A stretch of 64,000 nucleotides of DNA from an uncultured Lachnospiraceae bacterium (GCA_947167155.1 CAMVHB010000001.1:27047-91046), one strand, 5' to 3'; shown: positions 19,477 through 28,974, numbered from the stretch's first letter. The notes: generated by a model not told the origin, from the letters alone. Program-made: numbers and translations.

Positions 19477-20568
19477 ATGGCAAAGCTTAAGGTAGTGAGC
19501 ACGAGAAAGCTTCATCCGGGGATGCGCATAGGGCAGGCTGTCAAGGACAAGGCGGGTCGCGCCATGATCGAGTCCGGGGCTTATCTTGATGACATCCAGA
19601 TCGAATATCTCCTCTCCCACGGCATCGGTGCGATATCGATACGCGAGGATAATGATCCCGACGAGATCGAGGTATCCGAGGAGGCGGAGCGCGTCATCGA
19701 AAAGGAAAGAAAGGATGACCGCTTGAATGTCACCCTCCGGGAGGATGTGAAAAAGCGGGTCGGCGAGGGCGTCCAGTACCTCTTCCACAGCACAGATTCA
19801 AAAGGCTTCGTGGAAGCCACCCACAATGTCTCCGATGAGCTTGAAAAAGCGATCCTCAAAAATAATGCCGTCGCTCTCGACATCAGCAAGCTGAAGGTGA
19901 GTGATGAATACACCTTCAAGCACAGTGTTGACGTTGCGACCATGGCTATGATCATTGGAAAGAAGTACGGTCTTTCACGCGAGGAGCTTCATGAGATCGG
20001 TATCGCCGGTCTTCTTCATGATGTCGGAAAATCAAAGATCCCTCTCGAGGTATTGAACAAGCCCGGAAAGCTCACCGACGAAGAATTCTTCCTGATGAAG
20101 CACCACTCTCTTTACGGCTACAATATCCTCACAGAGACAGGCTCTTTTTCAAAGGCTATCCTCTCAGGTGTTCTTCAGCACCATGAAAAAATGAACGGCA
20201 AGGGTTATCCCCTCGCCGTCACAGGTGACAAGATCCACAAATTTGCCCGTATCATCGCGGTCTCGGATGTATTCGACGCCCTCGTTACAGAGCGTCCCTA
20301 CAAGGCCGCCTTTCCTCTTCGTGACGCGGTCGAAATGATAATGTCGATGACTGAAGACCTTGATATGGACTCGATGAAGAGCTTTCTTGCGAGCATGATA
20401 CTCTATCCCGTCGACAGCTTCGTGAAGCTCTCAAACGGCGAATACTGCAAAGTAGTTGAGAACAATTCCGAATATCTCCTTCGCCCGAAGGTTGTTGAGG
20501 TAAAGACCGGGAAGATCTATGACCTCTCAAATGACTTAAAGTGCGCAAGTCTCGTAATAATAGGCTGA
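19477..20568 (+). CDS. HD-GYP domain protein (predicted c-di-GMP phosphodiesterase)
   Basis: HDVGKSKIP ... HHSLYGYNIL ... HHEKMNGKGYP signature. Confidence 0.92.
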   Translation: MAKLKVVSTRKLHPGMRIGQAVKDKAGRAMIESGAYLDDIQIEYLLSHGIGAISIREDNDPDEIEVSEEAERVIEKERKDDRLNVTLREDVKKRVGEGVQYLFHSTDSKGFVEATHNVSDELEKAILKNNAVALDISKLKVSDEYTFKHSVDVATMAMIIGKKYGLSREELHEIGIAGLLHDVGKSKIPLEVLNKPGKLTDEEFFLMKHHSLYGYNILTETGSFSKAILSGVLQHHEKMNGKGYPLAVTGDKIHKFARIIAVSDVFDALVTERPYKAAFPLRDAVEMIMSMTEDLDMDSMKSFLASMILYPVDSFVKLSNGEYCKVVENNSEYLLRPKVVEVKTGKIYDLSNDLKCASLVIIG

Positions 20569-20589
20569 GGATCAAAAGATCCTCAGCCT
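20562..20589. terminator. Bidirectional terminator
   Basis: AGGCTGAGGATC-aaaa-GATCCTCAGCCT followed by ATTTTT. Confidence 0.85.
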
Positions 20590-20595
20590 CATTTT

Positions 20596-21909
20596 TCAGC
20601 CCTTCATTTTCTTTTTCAGCTTTCCCGAATTGAAAAGCCCGTATCTTTGCTCATTCTGGAGCGTGATATTAAAGCCCGTTGTATAATGCTCTGCGTTGGT
20701 CGCCCTGTGGACCGGCTTCATCGAGCTATACAGAATCCCAAACAAAATAAGGTCGACTACCACCGCAACTATCAGCATCCCCGCGATCTTTTCAATATCG
20801 AAATTCCCGCCGTTTATCAGGATGAAGATCAGGACTATCGCGGCGAATACGGGGATCAGTATTGAAAGCATCTTCGGAGCGCTGATCGGAAGGTCGCCTA
20901 TCATCTTTCCCGTCTGTCCGTTCATCGCGAACTTGTAACTCTTGTCCTTCCACTTCGTGGTCAGCATCCAGACGGGAAGCATGGCGTATGTGGTCTTCTC
21001 GCCCGAGTATTGATAATTCTCCTTTGACTGCTCCACTCCGTCGTGATGCATACCTCTTTTGATATGCTCAGTCACTTCAGTGTGGATGCCGGACTCAATA
21101 CGCTGCTTTGCTCTTTGATGGGATTCCTCCTCGGCAACATCATAGCGCTCTGCCAGAAAGCCCGGAAGATAGACCATTGAAAAGTCCTTGAGTTCATTCA
21201 GGTTGTATGGCTCGATCGAATCCATGAGATTGTCATCCATCCTCTTTGACGCGTCCGCAGGAACCTTTTCAAAGGTCTCATTCCCCTGTATCTCCACCTG
21301 ATAGCGATCGGAAATATAGGTATGCCCTTCGTCATCAGTAGCCTCATCATAGGCCACATAGTCCCCGTTCATCGAGACCTCACCCGAGAACATCCAGAAG
21401 GGGACGTAGACCCCCTGGATCTCCTCGACATGATTGTCGGACTTGAAGGACTTCGGGAGCAGATATCTTTTCCTGTAATAATTGAGATAGCTCTCCTGAA
21501 CCTCCTGCTTTGTATGCGAGAAAGGAATAATGAAATCCGGCTTGATGGAGCCCGAAAACTGCGCGGGCGCTATCGTATGATTTCCGCAATAGGGGCATAT
21601 CATGACCGCCGTGGTCTGGTCCGCCATGAGCTCGGCTCCGCAGGCTGAGCAGGAATAAGACTTCATCTCGTTTGAGTCAAAGTGAACGTCTCCCCTGGCT
21701 CCCTGGTCTCCTTCACGCGCAGCTGCATCCTTTGCACTGTTTACGGCGGAGTTCTTTGCCCAATATTCTTCCACCTCTTCAGGCGTAAAGGTCGAATCGC
21801 AAAAGTCACATTTCAGTTTCCCGAGAGCCGGATCGAAGCTCATAGTCCCGCCGCATTTGGGACAACCTGAAGCATAGGTCTTTCCGGGATCGCGGTATTC
21901 ATTATCCAT
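20596..21909 (-). CDS. Double zinc-ribbon membrane protein (TFIIB-type zinc ribbon family)
   Basis: Two CxxC pairs (CPKCGGTM...CDFC; CSACGAEL...CPYCG), C-terminal two TM segments. Confidence 0.75.
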   Translation of the reverse strand: MDNEYRDPGKTYASGCPKCGGTMSFDPALGKLKCDFCDSTFTPEEVEEYWAKNSAVNSAKDAAAREGDQGARGDVHFDSNEMKSYSCSACGAELMADQTTAVMICPYCGNHTIAPAQFSGSIKPDFIIPFSHTKQEVQESYLNYYRKRYLLPKSFKSDNHVEEIQGVYVPFWMFSGEVSMNGDYVAYDEATDDEGHTYISDRYQVEIQGNETFEKVPADASKRMDDNLMDSIEPYNLNELKDFSMVYLPGFLAERYDVAEEESHQRAKQRIESGIHTEVTEHIKRGMHHDGVEQSKENYQYSGEKTTYAMLPVWMLTTKWKDKSYKFAMNGQTGKMIGDLPISAPKMLSILIPVFAAIVLIFILINGGNFDIEKIAGMLIVAVVVDLILFGILYSSMKPVHRATNAEHYTTGFNITLQNEQRYGLFNSGKLKKKMKG

Positions 21910-22003
21910 AGGGTAAGCCTCCTTTCATAATGCTTTTAGGATAATTAAGGAGATTTCTTTTGTCAATAACGGCAGGTAGCGGGTGCTTTTTCGCTTCATG
22001 ATC

Positions 22004-22996
22004 CTACTCGATCGAGATCTCCACATTATTTTTTCCGAGAAGTGCTGTCATCTCCTCTTTTGTCATGTCTACATGGCCAAGACGGGTATAGGCCCAGGTG
22101 TTTTTGCCATAAAAGATCACGATCTGATCCCCGGAATAAAGGACGATATCTCCGGGTTCCGTAGTGATCTCAGTGTCATCCCTTGTTATGCTGCTTTTTA
22201 GCTTACCGACCTGCTCAAAGCCACCGTACATTGACATTTGTATTTTCAGCGGAGATATGGCTTTGAGCTCTTCTACCGACGGGTTGTTCTCCCAGGTCAC
22301 AGGCACCTTTTCGTCGTTTATATAAAGCGCGAGGTCTTCTGAAACTTCGCTTATATCCTTCACGGAAATCTCTTCTATGCTTACATTCAGATTGTCATCG
22401 ACTGTAACTTTGTATCGCCTGTCAAGGTTGTCGGCTATCGGAGAACGCTCTTCCACTGTTACATTTGTCTGTCCGGGCTTTTGTCCTGTAAAGATGATCA
22501 CTATTTCTTTGCCTGCGCCATCCATCTGTTCGTGACCGGCTTTTTTATAGCTTACATCTTTCGAATATTCTACTATGCTTTCGTCCTCCACTATCACATT
22601 GAACTCAGGTCCGCCGCCGTCAAATGAATCAAAAGACAGTTTTGCCGTACCGGCATCCGTCTGCGGCACATAGGCGTTTGGATCATATTCCATGGAATTA
22701 CGGGATTCAACGTTTAGAGTAACATCATGGTCAGGCATCACAAAAGTAAAAACATACCCATTGTCGTAGTCCTGCTTGAAATCCACGTCGCTGCTGTAAA
22801 ACCTGTAATCCGTATCGGTAGCCAAGATGTCATAGCGGACCACAACCTGCTCTCCGGGCGCATACATTGACTTTTGCGACTCAAAACCGCTGTCATTAAG
22901 TATCAGTCTGTATTTCACTGCATTTTCCTCCCCGGCGCATGCCATAAGCATAATACTCATCAAAACTCCTGCTATTATCAGGACAAAACGTTTCAT
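22004..22996 (-). CDS. Lipoprotein with C-terminal cyclophilin-like fold domain and a chagasin/immunoglobulin-like middle domain
   Basis: Lipobox LMACAGEE; C-terminal LYINDEKVPVTWENNPSVEELKAISPLKIQMSMYGGFEQVGKL...GDIVLYSGDQIVIFYGKNTWAYTRLG. Confidence 0.75.
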   Translation of the reverse strand: MKRFVLIIAGVLMSIMLMACAGEENAVKYRLILNDSGFESQKSMYAPGEQVVVRYDILATDTDYRFYSSDVDFKQDYDNGYVFTFVMPDHDVTLNVESRNSMEYDPNAYVPQTDAGTAKLSFDSFDGGGPEFNVIVEDESIVEYSKDVSYKKAGHEQMDGAGKEIVIIFTGQKPGQTNVTVEERSPIADNLDRRYKVTVDDNLNVSIEEISVKDISEVSEDLALYINDEKVPVTWENNPSVEELKAISPLKIQMSMYGGFEQVGKLKSSITRDDTEITTEPGDIVLYSGDQIVIFYGKNTWAYTRLGHVDMTKEEMTALLGKNNVEISIE

Positions 22997-23129
22997 TGAT
23001 CATTATCTCCCTTTATGTTTCAGTCATCGGATCTTACAATTTTTAATGTATCATATAATATATGCCGAAATGTTTTTTGTCGATTGCTATTGAACAGGGA
23101 TTATTTTATGGAACAGAGTATCACCTGTA

Positions 23130-23747
23130 TCAACATGATCGATCCCGGATCTCATCCTGTTTCCCCCTCGGATATTTTTCTTTGTCTGCTTCTGTGATCG
23201 CACGTATTTCACGGCAGGGATTTCCTGCGGCCACTACACCGGAAGGAATATCCCGATTTACCACACTGCCGGCGCCGATGACCGTATCGTCGCCTATGGT
23301 CACGCCCGGGAGTATGCAAACATTTGCTCCGATCCATACATTATTTCCTATCGTGATCGGCAATGCTATTTCAAGCCCCTTATTTCTCTGTTCCACATCC
23401 AGGGCGTGTCCTGCTGTTGAGATCACGCAGTTTGGAGCGATAAAGACATGATCCCCGATAGTAACCTTCGCTCCGTCAAGTATTGTCAGGTTGTGGTTTG
23501 AATAAAAGCAGTCACCAAGAGTGATATTTGTTCCGTAATCACAATAAAAAGGCTGTGTGATAAAGTAATCCCCCTTGATCTCCCCAAATACCGTATTTAA
23601 GATTTTTTTTTGACCTTCTGTATCAGACGGTCTTACATTATTGAAATCAAAGCATTTCTCCGCACACTCTGCCCTCATTAACGCAAGCTCCTTATCATAA
23701 TTTGCGTCATAAAGATAACCTGCCTGCGCTTTTTCATACTCTGTCAT
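23130..23747 (-). CDS. maa: Maltose/galactoside O-acetyltransferase, hexapeptide-repeat
   Basis: MTEYEKAQAGYLYDANYDKEL..., left-handed beta-helix repeats IGNNVWIGANVCILPGVTIGDDTVIGAGSVV. Confidence 0.9.
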   Translation of the reverse strand: MTEYEKAQAGYLYDANYDKELALMRAECAEKCFDFNNVRPSDTEGQKKILNTVFGEIKGDYFITQPFYCDYGTNITLGDCFYSNHNLTILDGAKVTIGDHVFIAPNCVISTAGHALDVEQRNKGLEIALPITIGNNVWIGANVCILPGVTIGDDTVIGAGSVVNRDIPSGVVAAGNPCREIRAITEADKEKYPRGKQDEIRDRSC

Positions 23748-24496
23748 CTCTTCACCATATTCTGCACAACGCCTATAGAAATATGATCTGAAAGAACGGC
23801 TCCTATATCCGTGCCATCAGGGGCGCATTCTGTCGGAACCGGTTCAATGGTTACCGAAACGCTTCCATCGTCATTCTTCTTCGGATGATATGTGTCATGA
23901 TAGCCCGGGATCTGGGCAGGAATACGGTCATATAGTATTCCCTTGAAATCGGAAAGGCTGCAGGACGGGAAATTCACATTGTATAGTTTTCCCGGAGGAA
24001 GGGGCTTTTCTATCAGTTCTGCGAGTATCTCTTTTAAATACTTTTTTGTGACCTCTCCTATCCCACCCTTTGCCCTGTGGGCGGAAAAGCATATTGCAGG
24101 CACATCATAGAGTATTGCCTCCATTGCTGCTCCAATTGTCGCTGAATAGAGGATATCGCAACCTGCGTTCATCTCGTCATTGATGCCGGAAAGGACAAGG
24201 TCCGGTCTTTCGATCAAAGCGCTGCCATCCACATCTTTTTGAGATATCCCGTTGAACACTGCTCTCACACAATCAGAAGGCGTACCGTCAAAGGAAAAAG
24301 CGGATACCTCAGGAAGTCCCATATCATAGTTTTTCATCAGAAAGGGCTTATGAAAGTTCACGCTCTGTGAGCCGCCGCTTCGTACCCGATCCGGCGCAAG
24401 GACCGTAACGCGTCCGAACTCTGACGCAGTTTCTGAAAGTAGCCTTATCCCGGGAGAGAAGATCCCGTCATCATTTGTTACGAGTATATTTCTCAT
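23744..24496 (-). CDS. surE: 5'/3'-nucleotidase SurE
   Basis: MRNILVTNDDGIFSPGIRLL; APDRVRSGGSQSV; SGINDEMNAGCDILYSATIGAAMEA. Confidence 0.95.
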   Translation of the reverse strand: MRNILVTNDDGIFSPGIRLLSETASEFGRVTVLAPDRVRSGGSQSVNFHKPFLMKNYDMGLPEVSAFSFDGTPSDCVRAVFNGISQKDVDGSALIERPDLVLSGINDEMNAGCDILYSATIGAAMEAILYDVPAICFSAHRAKGGIGEVTKKYLKEILAELIEKPLPPGKLYNVNFPSCSLSDFKGILYDRIPAQIPGYHDTYHPKKNDDGSVSVTIEPVPTECAPDGTDIGAVLSDHISIGVVQNMVKR

Positions 24497-24500
24497 ATCA

Positions 24501-24905
24501 TTATCCTTTTTCTATGCTGTTTTGAAACATATCATGAAAATCCGGAAGAACTTTTGAGAGTTTTACGGGCTTTCCCTCTTTATTCAAAAAACAATGCATG
24601 GACTCACCCTCACAGACTGTCTCTTCCCCTGATTTCATGACATATCCTATCTTCAGCTTCACGCCGTTGAACTCAAGGACAGAGACCTCTATATCCACCT
24701 CGTCAGCGAATGTCGTCGGTTTTTTGTAGCGGCAGTCTACGGAGATAACGGGAGATATTATGCCTTCCTCTTCAATGCGTTCATAAGGCCAGCCCTTCTT
24801 CTCAAGAAAGTCGGCTCTCGCCTCCTCCATCCACCTGATATAATTTGAATGATGGGTGATCCCCATCCTGTCTGTCTCATAATACTGCACCCTGTGACGG
24901 TACAT
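24501..24905 (-). CDS. YbgC/FadM-like acyl-CoA thioesterase; start MYRHRVQYYETDRMG
   Basis: Hotdog-fold N-term VQYYETDRMGITHHSNYIRWMEEARADFL. Confidence 0.9.
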   Translation of the reverse strand: MYRHRVQYYETDRMGITHHSNYIRWMEEARADFLEKKGWPYERIEEEGIISPVISVDCRYKKPTTFADEVDIEVSVLEFNGVKLKIGYVMKSGEETVCEGESMHCFLNKEGKPVKLSKVLPDFHDMFQNSIEKG

Positions 24906-24906
24906 C

Positions 24907-25782
24907 TCATACCTCCATATAATTTCCCAGATATAGAAAGAACGGACACTCCTTGGAAAGCTCAAGGAGCATCCTCCTCACTCTCTCATCAGCGCTTTGG
25001 GCTTCGATGTCAATTGAAAAAGAAAATTCAAAATCACGCCCCACGATCGGATGACTTACAAGCCGAAGAAGATTCAGATTCAATGAAGCAAATTTGCCCA
25101 ATATATGATAAAGCGAGCCCGGCCTGTGCGGACAGGAAAGGATTATTGATATTCTGTTTGCTCCGGGATAGACCTTCCTCTCTTTTGCCACACATACGAA
25201 ACGGGTATAATTATTATCCGAATCCTGTATCTTCATGTCAAGCGAGTCAAGACCATAGAGTTCTGCGGCCTCAGGCGATGCGATAGCGGCAATGTCGTTC
25301 CTTTCCGACTCTGAAACAAATTTTGCGGCGAGCGCAGTATTGAAGCTTGGCACCTTCTTCACGCTGTCGGGAAGAGTTGAAAGAAAGCCGGCACACTGCC
25401 CGAGAGCCTGCTCGTGGGAATAGACCTCCTTTATATCAGAAAGAGATGTCCCCTTCTTTACAAGCAGGCGGTGGCTGATAAGCAGCTTTTCTCCGCGAAC
25501 GATATAGACCTTCCCCTTCTTAAGCGCCTCATAGGTCGCCTTTACGGGGCCGAAGGTATTGTTCTCAACGGGAAGCATACCAAAGTCGCATAGTCCCTTT
25601 TCTACTGCCTCACAGACCGCATCAAAGTTTTTGAAAAACATGAGCTCGCCTTCGGGGAACATCCTCTTTGCCGCAATTGCGGAATAAGCCCCTCTCACAC
25701 CCTGGCAGGCTATTCGCCCGCCCATGGGAAAGACCTCATGATCGTCAAGCAACCCGTAATCAATATCTACTGCTTTTTCCAT
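24907..25782 (-). CDS. pheA: Prephenate dehydratase (PDT-ACT, no chorismate mutase domain)
   Basis: GVRGAYSAIAAKRMFP; PVENNTFGPV; NNYTRFVCVAKE; C-terminal ACT domain with SHP in place of the usual ESRP. Confidence 0.92.
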   Translation of the reverse strand: MEKAVDIDYGLLDDHEVFPMGGRIACQGVRGAYSAIAAKRMFPEGELMFFKNFDAVCEAVEKGLCDFGMLPVENNTFGPVKATYEALKKGKVYIVRGEKLLISHRLLVKKGTSLSDIKEVYSHEQALGQCAGFLSTLPDSVKKVPSFNTALAAKFVSESERNDIAAIASPEAAELYGLDSLDMKIQDSDNNYTRFVCVAKERKVYPGANRISIILSCPHRPGSLYHILGKFASLNLNLLRLVSHPIVGRDFEFSFSIDIEAQSADERVRRMLLELSKECPFFLYLGNYMEV

Positions 25783-25784
25783 GA

Positions 25785-26783
25785 TTAAAGACTCCCTTTT
25801 ATATTTAAAAGCTTCTTTGAAAGCGAATCGAAGGCCTCCGGGGTAATAGACTGGGGACCGTCACATTTTGCATGAGCGGGGTCATTGTGAACTTCGACCA
25901 TCACACCGTCTGCTCCAGCGGCAACAGCGGCCTTTGCAAGCGGCGGTACAAGGGCAGCCTTTCCGGAGGCGTGGCTCGGATCGATGATCACAGGAAGATG
26001 TGAAAGAGTTTTAAGCACCGGAACAGCCGCAATATCAAGCGTGTTTCTCGTATAAGTCTCGTAGGTCCTGATCCCTCTCTCACAGAGTATGACGCGCGGA
26101 TTTCCCTGAGACATCACATATTCAGCGCTCATCAGAAGGTCTTCGTAGGTTGCTGACATACCGCGCTTTATCAGGACAGGCTTATCTATCTGCCCTAGAA
26201 CGGTAAGGAGCGTGTAGTTTTGCATATTCCTTGCACCGACCTGGATGATGTCCACGTCATCGAAAAGCGGCAGCTGGTCGGCATCCATGATCTCCGTGAT
26301 TATGGGAAGACCTGTCGCCTTCTTTGCTTCAAGCAGGAGCTTGATGCCGTCCTCATGAAGTCCCTGGAAGGAATAAGGTGATGAACGGGGCTTGAATGCT
26401 CCGCCCCGGAGGATGGTGGCTCCGCTCTTTTTTACAGCCTCCGCTATCCCTATGATCTGCTCCTTTGATTCCACCGAGCAGGGACCTGCTATAAGCGTGA
26501 GGTTCCCACCGCCTATCTTTGTACCTCCCACCTCGATCACCGTATCATCGGGATGGAACTTCCTGTTTGCCGCCTTGTATGGCTCCTGGACTCTCTTTAC
26601 ATCCTCAACGATATCAAGCGCCGAGATCAGGTTGATGTCGATCTTTGAGGTGTCCCCGACAAGACCAAGGATCGTGGAATGAGAACCGACTGTCGGCATC
26701 ACTTTGATTCCTTCGCCGGTAAGCCAGGAGGTAAGTGACTCAAGTTCATGGGTGTCTGCGTCTTTTTTTAAGATAACTATCAT
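25785..26783 (-). CDS. aroF: 3-deoxy-7-phosphoheptulonate synthase (type Ib with N-terminal ferredoxin-like domain)
   Basis: [48 protein letters not shown]. Confidence 0.95.
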   Translation of the reverse strand: MIVILKKDADTHELESLTSWLTGEGIKVMPTVGSHSTILGLVGDTSKIDINLISALDIVEDVKRVQEPYKAANRKFHPDDTVIEVGGTKIGGGNLTLIAGPCSVESKEQIIGIAEAVKKSGATILRGGAFKPRSSPYSFQGLHEDGIKLLLEAKKATGLPIITEIMDADQLPLFDDVDIIQVGARNMQNYTLLTVLGQIDKPVLIKRGMSATYEDLLMSAEYVMSQGNPRVILCERGIRTYETYTRNTLDIAAVPVLKTLSHLPVIIDPSHASGKAALVPPLAKAAVAAGADGVMVEVHNDPAHAKCDGPQSITPEAFDSLSKKLLNIKGSL

Positions 26784-26836
26784 GATGAATTCCTTTCCGG
26801 CAGGAGCTTTTGCTTTGGTCTCAGGCTGCAGTAATG

Positions 26837-26868
26837 AAAAAACCGCCGCAGCCCTCGGCCGCGGCGGT
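26837..26868 (-). terminator. Attenuator terminator in aroF-pheA leader
   Basis: Minus strand ACCGCCGCGGCC-GAG-GGCTGCGGCGGT followed by TTTTT; 12-bp GC stem with one G-U, about 55 nt upstream of aroF ATG. Confidence 0.88.
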
Positions 26869-26913
26869 AATCCTACCTAAATCTGAAAAATGGTTCTTCG
26901 TCACTCATCTTTC

Positions 26914-27012
26914 TCATCTTTCCGGCGACCAAAATACTTCCTTACCCTTTGTAAAGGTAAAGTCGAAAAAGCCGAAAAAGAAAAATGAGTTTTGAAGATA
27001 ATTTGTTTCCAT
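26914..27012 (-). CDS. Phe-rich leader peptide of aroF-pheA operon (attenuation)
   Basis: Minus-strand ATG at 27012: METNYLQNSFFFFGFFDFTFTKGKEVFWSPER*; 9 Phe, 1 Tyr, 1 Trp in 32 codons; followed by attenuator terminator. Below ORF-track length cutoff. Shine-Dalgarno is weak. Confidence 0.82.
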   Translation of the reverse strand: METNYLQNSFFFFGFFDFTFTKGKEVFWSPER

Positions 27013-27133
27013 GGCAGGTACTTTAGCACTTTAAATTGCTGTTGTAAAGATTTTTTTGCGGCAGTGATCCCACAAAGCATAGAACGAACCCCGTCACTCT
27101 GCATCAGGCTGCTTCAACGCATGTATTATCCTT

Positions 27134-27730
27134 TCAGAGCTTGTCCGAGAATGAGTCATAGGAAAAACCCTTTGAAAGCAAGAACCTCGATATCTTTGCC
27201 TTTTCCTTCGGGTCTGCTGCCTCCCTGTCGTAGCCTTTTTTTTGAAGAAGCTTTTCAATGATGGCTTCCTCATCACCCTGATAAGCTTCAGCCTCAGCCT
27301 CAGAAATGACAGCTTTTTTTACGCCCTTTTCATAAAGGCGCCTTCTGATGTCGGAAAGGCTCTTTGTGTCCATATAGGTCCTGATAAAGCTCTTTGCAAA
27401 GGACAGGTCGTCTATATAGTGATATTCCTTCATAAAGGAGAGGACATGCTCTGTGACTTCCTCAGTATATCCCCCTTCATTAAGCTTTCGTCTCACATCA
27501 GCTTCAGTTCTGTCCATCTTTGAAACGAGATGAAGCGCCCTGTTCTTTGCTCTTGGAAGGATGACCTCATCGATAAAGCCATCAAATTCCGCCTTTGATA
27601 TCTCCCCGTCAACAGCAAGACCTTCAAGCCTTTTCAGGTCAGATTGGTATAGCGAAAGAACTGTTCCATCATCAAAGACCACTCTTTGCTTTTTGCTGCC
27701 GGGAGCCTTTTCAGTATTGTCGATCCTCAT
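27134..27730 (-). CDS. recX: Regulatory protein RecX
   Basis: RALHLVSKMDRTEADVRRKLNEGGYTEEVTEHVLSFMKEYHYIDDLSFAKSFIRTYMDTKSLSDIRRRLYEKGV; adjacent to recA. Confidence 0.92.
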   Translation of the reverse strand: MRIDNTEKAPGSKKQRVVFDDGTVLSLYQSDLKRLEGLAVDGEISKAEFDGFIDEVILPRAKNRALHLVSKMDRTEADVRRKLNEGGYTEEVTEHVLSFMKEYHYIDDLSFAKSFIRTYMDTKSLSDIRRRLYEKGVKKAVISEAEAEAYQGDEEAIIEKLLQKKGYDREAADPKEKAKISRFLLSKGFSYDSFSDKL

Positions 27731-27790
27731 AATAAAAGTCTCTGTTTAAGGAATGATATATTTTCAGGCGAACTGCTATTGCCATATTCC

Positions 27791-28897
27791 TCAAGACTTT
27801 GCTTTTGCGGCTTTTGACTTTGCCTGATCCTCGCCACCGGCTGCTTCGTCACTCTTCTTTTCGTCCTTTGAGGCTCCGGCACTGTCTATAGCTTCTCCAA
27901 GACCATAATGCGCCCTGATCTTCTGATCGAGGGAGTTAAGCACATCAGCATGCTCCTCCAAAAACTGCTTTGCGTTTTCCCTTCCCTGTCCTATCTTTTC
28001 GCCGTCGATAGCATACCAGGCACCGGACTTCTGGACGAGATCAAGGTTTGCAGCAACATCTAGAATGTCACCTGCCCTTGAGATTCCCTTTCCGAACATG
28101 ATATCAAACTCCGCCTCCTTGAAGGGAGGGGCGATCTTGTTCTTCACGACCTTGATACGCGTCCTGTTCCCGATGACCTCACCGGACTGCTTGATAGATT
28201 CAGTGCGTCGGACATCGAGACGAACTGATGAATAGAATTTCAGAGCTCTTCCGCCTGTGGTAGTCTCGGGATTTCCGAACATGACGCCAACCTTTTCACG
28301 GAGCTGGTTGATGAAGATCACTATGCAGTTCGATTTTGAGATGACGGCTGTGAGCTTACGAAGAGCCTTTGACATGAGCCTCGCCTGAAGTCCGACCTGC
28401 ACATCCCCCATCTCTCCGTCTATCTCGGCCTTCGGAACAAGGGCGGCAACGGAGTCTACAATGATGATGTCCACAGCACCGGAACGGACCATGGTCTCCG
28501 CTATCTCAAGCGCCTGCTCTCCATTGTCGGGCTGTGAAATGTAAAGATTGTCTATATCGACTCCGATGTTCTTCGCATATACCGGATCAAGAGCATGCTC
28601 GGCATCTATGAAGCCCGCTATCCCGCCGCGCTTCTGTACCTCCGCGACGGCATGAAGCGCGACCGTGGTCTTTCCTGAAGATTCCGGACCGTAGATCTCG
28701 ATGATCCTGCCCTTTGGAAAACCGCCCTGCCCCAATGCTATATCAAGGCTTATTGAGCCGGAGGGAAGGGTCTCCACCTGCATATGGCTGCTGCTGTCTC
28801 CAAGCTTCATGACGGAGCCCTGTCCGTACTGCTTTTCTATCTGTGCTATTGCGGCATCGAGCGCTCTAAGTTTTTCTTCTCTTTTGATATCTGACAC
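27791..28897 (-). CDS. recA: Recombinase RecA; likely GTG start at 28897 after AAAAGGAG
   Basis: [61 protein letters not shown]. Confidence 0.97.
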   Translation of the reverse strand: MSDIKREEKLRALDAAIAQIEKQYGQGSVMKLGDSSSHMQVETLPSGSISLDIALGQGGFPKGRIIEIYGPESSGKTTVALHAVAEVQKRGGIAGFIDAEHALDPVYAKNIGVDIDNLYISQPDNGEQALEIAETMVRSGAVDIIIVDSVAALVPKAEIDGEMGDVQVGLQARLMSKALRKLTAVISKSNCIVIFINQLREKVGVMFGNPETTTGGRALKFYSSVRLDVRRTESIKQSGEVIGNRTRIKVVKNKIAPPFKEAEFDIMFGKGISRAGDILDVAANLDLVQKSGAWYAIDGEKIGQGRENAKQFLEEHADVLNSLDQKIRAHYGLGEAIDSAGASKDEKKSDEAAGGEDQAKSKAAKAKS

Positions 28898-28919
28898 TTT
28901 CGTACTCCTTTTCAAAACA

Positions 28920-28933
28920 CGAACAGTTGTTCG
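28920..28933 (-). promoter_or_regulatory. LexA/DinR SOS box upstream of recA
   Basis: CGAACAACTGTTCG (minus strand), close to the Gram-positive consensus CGAACRNRYGTTYG; just downstream of the recA -10. Confidence 0.85.
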
Positions 28934-28947
28934 ATTGATATGGCAAT

Positions 28948-28974
28948 ATTATAACAACAAATTTTCTTTGTCAA
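28948..28974 (-). promoter_or_regulatory. recA promoter
   Basis: TTGACA (28969-28974), 15-nt spacer, TATAAT (28948-28953) on minus strand. Confidence 0.65.

Noticed and set aside
26842-26900. T-box riboswitch in front of aroF
   Set aside because: AGGTAGGATTACCGCCGCG only loosely resembles the T-box AGGGUGGNACCGCG (extra bases), no convincing Stem I was found, and the Phe-rich leader ORF explains the terminator better.
26901-27104. 67-aa minus-strand ORF (MQSDGVRSML...KYFGRRKDEKDE)
   Set aside because: It overlaps the Phe-rich leader in another frame; no Shine-Dalgarno or recognisable family.
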